This document shows, in pieces, positions 6,822 to 9,339 of a stretch of 9,339 nt of DNA. Numbering within the stretch: position 1 is the stretch's first letter; each line of letters starts with the position of its first letter. The notes under the pieces are model-generated. The model was not told the origin of the DNA, did no database searches, and saw only the letters and a program-made list of their open reading frames with translations. The DNA is taken from assembly GCA_002478225.1 (NCBI GenBank), contig DLMV01000081.1, forward strand, positions 1 through 9,339. The letters run 5' to 3'. The stretch comes from Deltaproteobacteria bacterium UBA7527 (GTDB lineage: Bacteria; Desulfobacterota; Syntrophorhabdia; Syntrophorhabdales; Syntrophorhabdaceae). The translations under genes and the position numbers were made by a program.

Positions 6822-7253
6822 TTAGCGGCCTTTTTCTATAAGCTCTATGAGCAACCTTTTTGATACAAGGAAAAATGCTATCCTGCTTGTATTCTTAGAC
6901 CTGCGCTGCAGGTTGATGTCGTATGCGCGGCAATCAACAGGCGGTTCCACCATTTGAAGCCCTTTCTCAACAAGCTCTTTCGATGTTTTCTCGATATCGT
7001 CAACCTCAAAGCAGAGATGGTGCAGGCCGCCGCCCTTCTTTTTCAGAAAATTCGAGATCGGGGAATTGTCGGCGGTAGGCTCCAGCACCTCTATGTAGAC
7101 ATCCGTATCATTCCCGGCGTTGACGAACGATGCGGTGACGTTCAACGTGTCGAACGGAACGGCCTCGGTGATCGTGCGGAAGCCAATGGTGCGGAGAAGC
7201 TCCGTTAATTCCTTGATATTGTCAACGACAAGACCGATATGGTCAAGCTTCAT
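6822..7253 (-). CDS. VOC superfamily protein, methylmalonyl-CoA epimerase-like
   Basis: A 143-residue protein with two beta-alpha-beta-beta-beta modules of the vicinal oxygen chelate fold. It resembles methylmalonyl-CoA epimerase: LDHIGLVVDNI at the N-terminus, VYIEVLEPTADNSPISNFLKK in the middle, then GGGLHHLCFEVDDI and a final LLIELIE. Likely metal ligands are His5, Glu55, His79 and Glu137. The segment from about 104 to 134 (DCRAYDINLQRRSKNTSR...) lacks the glycine-rich run and the HPK-type loop usual before the last strand in true epimerases, so the substrate may differ. A GGGAGGT ribosome site lies about 12 bases before the ATG. It is first in an operon with the HD protein. No mutase or other methylmalonyl-CoA gene is in the window. 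Confidence 0.82.
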   Translation of the reverse strand: MKLDHIGLVVDNIKELTELLRTIGFRTITEAVPFDTLNVTASFVNAGNDTDVYIEVLEPTADNSPISNFLKKKGGGLHHLCFEVDDIEKTSKELVEKGLQMVEPPVDCRAYDINLQRRSKNTSRIAFFLVSKRLLIELIEKGR

Positions 7254-7339
7254 GCCGATCAGTTACCTCCCCGCAGATATATTACGCAAGAAACGTTCCG
7301 ATTACCAGCCGAAAATAAGGCAGTGAATGGTCAATGGGG

Positions 7340-7380
7340 AAACAACGCCCGGAAGCGGAGGATACTCCCGGACGTTGTTT
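7340..7380 (-). terminator. Hairpin downstream of the 65-residue gene
   Basis: An inverted repeat just after the stop of the small gene: AACAACG (7341-7347) pairs with CGTTGTT (7373-7379), and after one mismatch CCGG continues the stem around a 9-base loop (7356-7364). On the minus strand the stem is followed by a short T-rich run (TTGTTTCCCC), which fits a modest intrinsic terminator. It separates the small gene from the VOC-HD operon. Confidence 0.6.
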
Positions 7381-7386
7381 TGAAGA

Positions 7387-7584
7387 TTAGACACGGGGAT
7401 TCCGCGAGGTAGGCAGATCGTTGACCTCTTCCCGCAGCAAGACTTCCATCTTCAGGATCGGGAAGGAGGTTGTATTAAAATCCTGCGCCGCACAGATAGG
7501 CAGGTTCTTGGTGTTGAGGAACCAATCACCCATTTTTGGTTTTCTTACTTCCCCTGTTACCATAAAGCGTATCTCTTTTATCAT
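7387..7584 (-). CDS. Small conserved-looking protein of unknown function (65 aa)
   Basis: I do not recognise this gene by name. It encodes 65 residues beginning MIKEIRFMVTGEVRKPKMGDWF, with no signal peptide, membrane segment or cysteine pair. Alternating hydrophobic residues suggest a small beta-rich, soluble protein, perhaps a one-domain binding protein. The start is decided by a near-perfect AGGAGG about eight bases before the ATG at 7582-7584; an in-frame GTG at 7591-7593 is part of that ribosome site and is not the start. Having a strong ribosome site, a candidate promoter upstream and hairpins on both sides, it looks like its own transcription unit. Pro and charged residues fill the C-terminal tail (REEVNDLPTSRNPRV). 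Confidence 0.75.
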   Translation of the reverse strand: MIKEIRFMVTGEVRKPKMGDWFLNTKNLPICAAQDFNTTSFPILKMEVLLREEVNDLPTSRNPRV

Positions 7585-7590
7585 GGTGTC

Positions 7591-7600
7591 CACCTCCTAA
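7591..7600 (-). promoter_or_regulatory. Strong Shine-Dalgarno fixing the start of the 65-aa gene
   Basis: The minus strand reads TTAGGAGGTG, an almost complete anti-16S match, eight bases before ATG 7582-7584. Its last three bases are the in-frame GTG that a naive call would take as the start. Confidence 0.8.
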
Positions 7601-7637
7601 TAGCGTGTTACGGCCTTGTCGAGGCCATTACTTATTA

Positions 7638-7665
7638 TTAATAGTGCAGGCACACACCGTGTAAA
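7638..7665 (-). promoter_or_regulatory. Candidate sigma-70 promoter for the 65-aa gene
   Basis: On the minus strand TTTACA (7660-7665, one mismatch from TTGACA) is followed after 16 bases by TATTAA (7638-7643, a 4/6 match to TATAAT). A start about seven bases on would give a leader of roughly 45 bases, holding the small stem GGCCT/AGGCC (7612-7616 with 7622-7626), before the ATG. The rest of 7594-7831 is non-coding apart from the hairpin at 7755-7787. Confidence 0.35.
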
Positions 7666-7754
7666 AATAATGAAACTGTTATATGAAATTTGCGTGATCA
7701 TAGTCTATATATACAGGATGAATAATGAAAAAGAAATGACAGGCGTCACAAACG

Positions 7755-7787
7755 CAAAGAAGCCGCAAGGGGTTTGCGGCTTCTTTG
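7755..7787. terminator. Strong intrinsic terminator hairpin after the glutamate-synthase-like gene
   Basis: A perfect 14-bp stem, CAAAGAAGCCGCAA (7755-7768) against TTGCGGCTTCTTTG (7774-7787), with the 5-base loop GGGGT. On the minus strand it lies 45 bases past the stop of the glutamate-synthase-like gene, and the stem's own T-rich end runs into TTTGCGTTTGT, as expected of a terminator for that gene. The plus-strand exit (TTTGTTATTT) is also T-rich, so it could work in both directions, though no plus-strand gene ends here. Confidence 0.85.
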
Positions 7788-7831
7788 TTATTTCCCCGGT
7801 ATCGTCCAGGGTTATAAAAAGGGGAGGAGGG

Positions 7832-9339
7832 TTATGCTGAGCGAACCTTCTTTACATGGACCCTATAGTCAGAGTTCAATATCTTTTTTGCGCTCTCATC
7901 CAGGACGTCAGATATAAAAGGAATTTTGGTCTCTTTCTCTGTCTCTCTGTTCCCTGAAAAGAGGTCGTTCCTCGAGATCTCCGGGATGCTGAATTTGCGT
8001 GCGCCTGCCATGAGCTGTTGAAGCCCAGCGGTAAGTTTGTCCGCAAGGGTCCACATAGCAATCGCGCCAAAGGGGATCTTGTTCATTTCTGCTTCTCCGA
8101 CCTTTTTCTGTACATCATAGTATCCTGCAAAGATCTCTTGTGCTTTCGTACCAAGCTCTTTTACAGAAGGCGCAAGGTCGTCCCAGTTGCCGTTCACATC
8201 TTTTCTCCGTTCCGGTCTAAGGACGCCCTCAATGTTGGAGCCGAGGAACCCGGGTATCATGGCTGCCCTGCCCATGCAGACCAGCTTGGTAAACGGTGAA
8301 CCGAGCGCGAGGGCCTTGAAGATGTGGTCTTCCCTTGCGAGACCTCCGGCAAAGGCGATATCGACAACCCTTTCGCCCCGTGCAGCGAGTATAGAAGCGT
8401 ATTCGTATACTTTGGAGTGAAGGATGATCGAAGGAACACCCCAGGTTTCCATCATGTTCCAGGGGCTCATGCCTGTTCCGCCACCGGAGCCGTCAACCGT
8501 AAGGAGATCGAGCTTTGCGTCTGTAGCAAACTTGATAGCCATCGCGAGCGCCTCCATGCCATAGGAGCCTGTCTTGAGGGAGATCCTCTTATAGCCGATC
8601 TTGCGCAGATATTCGACTGACTCCATGAAAGCTTCCTGCACCTTTTCGGGGGACGACAGGTCGGTGTAGCCGAGCCTGCTGTGGCGCGCAAAAGACTTGA
8701 TGGCGCCGTGCTCAAAGGCCTTCTGCACCTCTGGTTTTGTCGGATCAGGGTCCACAACATATCCTCTGTCTTTCAGGAAGAGCGCATAGCCGAGGTTATC
8801 AACCTGTATCTCGCCGCCGATATCTTTTGCCCCCTGGCCCCATTTCAGTTCGATGATAACCTTTTCGCCGTATTTGTTGATAACGTATTCCGCAACACCA
8901 TTCCTGGTATCCTCAACGTTCATCTGGACGATGATAGCGCCGTAACCATCGAAATAGCGGAGGTAGGTCTCGATCCTCCTGTCAAGCTCAGGGGCCTTTG
9001 CGATCTTCCCGTTCTTTATTACGGCTTCACGGTCGATGCCGACAACATTCTCACCGACAACGATGGGAATGCCGACAAGGGCTGCGCCTATCGCAAAGGA
9101 ATCCCAGTATTTTGCTGCGATAAAGGTCGACCCAAGGGCTCCGGTCATGATCGGGATCCTGCATTTTGTCTTTACATCGCTCCCGAATTCGGTTTCGACA
9201 TTGACGTTTGGAAAGATGCAGTCGTCGGGATTGTTCTTAAGCCCCTTGCGCAGACCGCTTGCCCCGTAATTGTATCCTTGTATCCTCAGCGAATTATAAG
9301 AAACACCGATATGACAGGTGTTTCTTATAATTCGCTGAG
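7832..9339 (-). CDS. FMN-binding glutamate synthase-like protein, stand-alone GltB central domain (5' partial)
   Basis: About 500 residues of a glutamate-synthase-family TIM-barrel protein; the frame stays open upstream of the Met at 9148 to the window edge, so the start is outside. Family motifs (numbered from that Met): MTGALGS (1-7), GENVVGID (32-39), the IELKWGQGAKDIGG segment (99-112), the flavin-site LLTVDGSGGGTGMSP (215-229), and AFAGGLAREDHIFKALALGS (265-284). In classical glutamate synthase this domain makes glutamate from 2-oxoglutarate and ammonia with FMN and a [3Fe-4S] cluster. Here the cluster region reads VCMGRAAMIPGFLGSNIEG, with one cysteine (Cys291) in place of three. No glutaminase domain is seen, though more N-terminal sequence is missing. 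The substrate is therefore uncertain. The last ten visible residues at the N-terminal side lie in the suspect inverted repeat and should not be trusted. Confidence 0.85.
   Translation of the reverse strand, partial: QRIIRNTCHIGVSYNSLRIQGYNYGASGLRKGLKNNPDDCIFPNVNVETEFGSDVKTKCRIPIMTGALGSTFIAAKYWDSFAIGAALVGIPIVVGENVVGIDREAVIKNGKIAKAPELDRRIETYLRYFDGYGAIIVQMNVEDTRNGVAEYVINKYGEKVIIELKWGQGAKDIGGEIQVDNLGYALFLKDRGYVVDPDPTKPEVQKAFEHGAIKSFARHSRLGYTDLSSPEKVQEAFMESVEYLRKIGYKRISLKTGSYGMEALAMAIKFATDAKLDLLTVDGSGGGTGMSPWNMMETWGVPSIILHSKVYEYASILAARGERVVDIAFAGGLAREDHIFKALALGSPFTKLVCMGRAAMIPGFLGSNIEGVLRPERRKDVNGNWDDLAPSVKELGTKAQEIFAGYYDVQKKVGEAEMNKIPFGAIAMWTLADKLTAGLQQLMAGARKFSIPEISRNDLFSGNRETEKETKIPFISDVLDESAKKILNSDYRVHVKKVRSA
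9285..9339. repeat. Perfect 23-bp inverted repeat at the right edge, probable assembly fold-back
   Basis: Bases 9285-9307 and 9317-9339 are exact reverse complements around a 9-base centre (9308-9316), and the second arm ends on the last base of the window. It lies inside the glutamate-synthase-like coding frame, where a perfect 23-bp palindrome is unexpected. The inner arm reads as plausible protein (GVSYNSLR); the outer arm adds QRIIRNT, which does not look like the family. The total length of 55 equals a common assembly k-mer size. Confidence 0.85.

Noticed and set aside
7616..7840. Plus-strand frame of 74 codons between the small gene and the glutamate-synthase-like gene
   Set aside because: It runs through the perfect terminator hairpin and the antisense promoter region, has no ribosome site, and its composition follows the hairpin, so it is not a gene.
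1..9339. Search for a defence island, CRISPR array, prophage or insertion sequence
   Set aside because: Apart from one common higBA pair there are no transposase, integrase, nuclease or phage genes, no regularly spaced repeats and no RNA genes that I can see.

Overview
The window looks like an ordinary chromosomal stretch from an anaerobic bacterium of the Nitrospirota / Desulfobacterota sort. This guess rests on base composition near half G+C by eye, on gene content (a CoA-disulfide-reductase-like flavoenzyme, a stand-alone FMN glutamate-synthase-like protein, a VOC epimerase-like protein) and on intergenic repeats of a kind I associate with such genomes. No marker gene fixes the lineage. 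No phage, IS, CRISPR or RNA gene is visible. Both ends cut genes: the first gene probably lacks only a few N-terminal residues, while the last runs off the right edge into a perfect inverted repeat that looks like an assembly fold-back.

Layout: bases 1-3337 hold three plus-strand genes: a pyridine nucleotide-disulfide oxidoreductase, a one-domain cyclic-nucleotide-binding protein and a MATE transporter. The 164-base convergent gap at 3338-3501 carries three successive runs of degenerate 7-base repeats. Everything from 3502 onward is on the minus strand. Read in the direction of transcription it runs: the glutamate-synthase-like gene (right edge to 7832), a terminator hairpin, a 65-residue orphan gene with its own candidate promoter and downstream hairpin, a VOC-fold protein and an HD phosphohydrolase as a tight pair, an A+T-rich inverted-repeat element, an AmpG-type transporter, a higBA toxin-antitoxin pair behind a perfect 12-bp palindrome, and a MarC-family membrane protein 12 bases after higA.

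How the genes may work together: the flavoenzyme and the cNMP-binding protein are 31 bases apart and probably co-transcribed. VOC and HD are 18 bases apart and form a likely operon. higB, higA and marC are close enough to share a transcript. AmpG would import muropeptides for cell-wall recycling. I do not see a coherent new multi-gene system. The items most worth a second look are the two-cysteine insertion in the flavoenzyme, the heptamer repeat cluster, the A+T-rich inverted repeat, the palindrome before higBA, the glutamate-synthase-like protein without its iron-sulfur cysteines, and the inverted repeat at the right edge.
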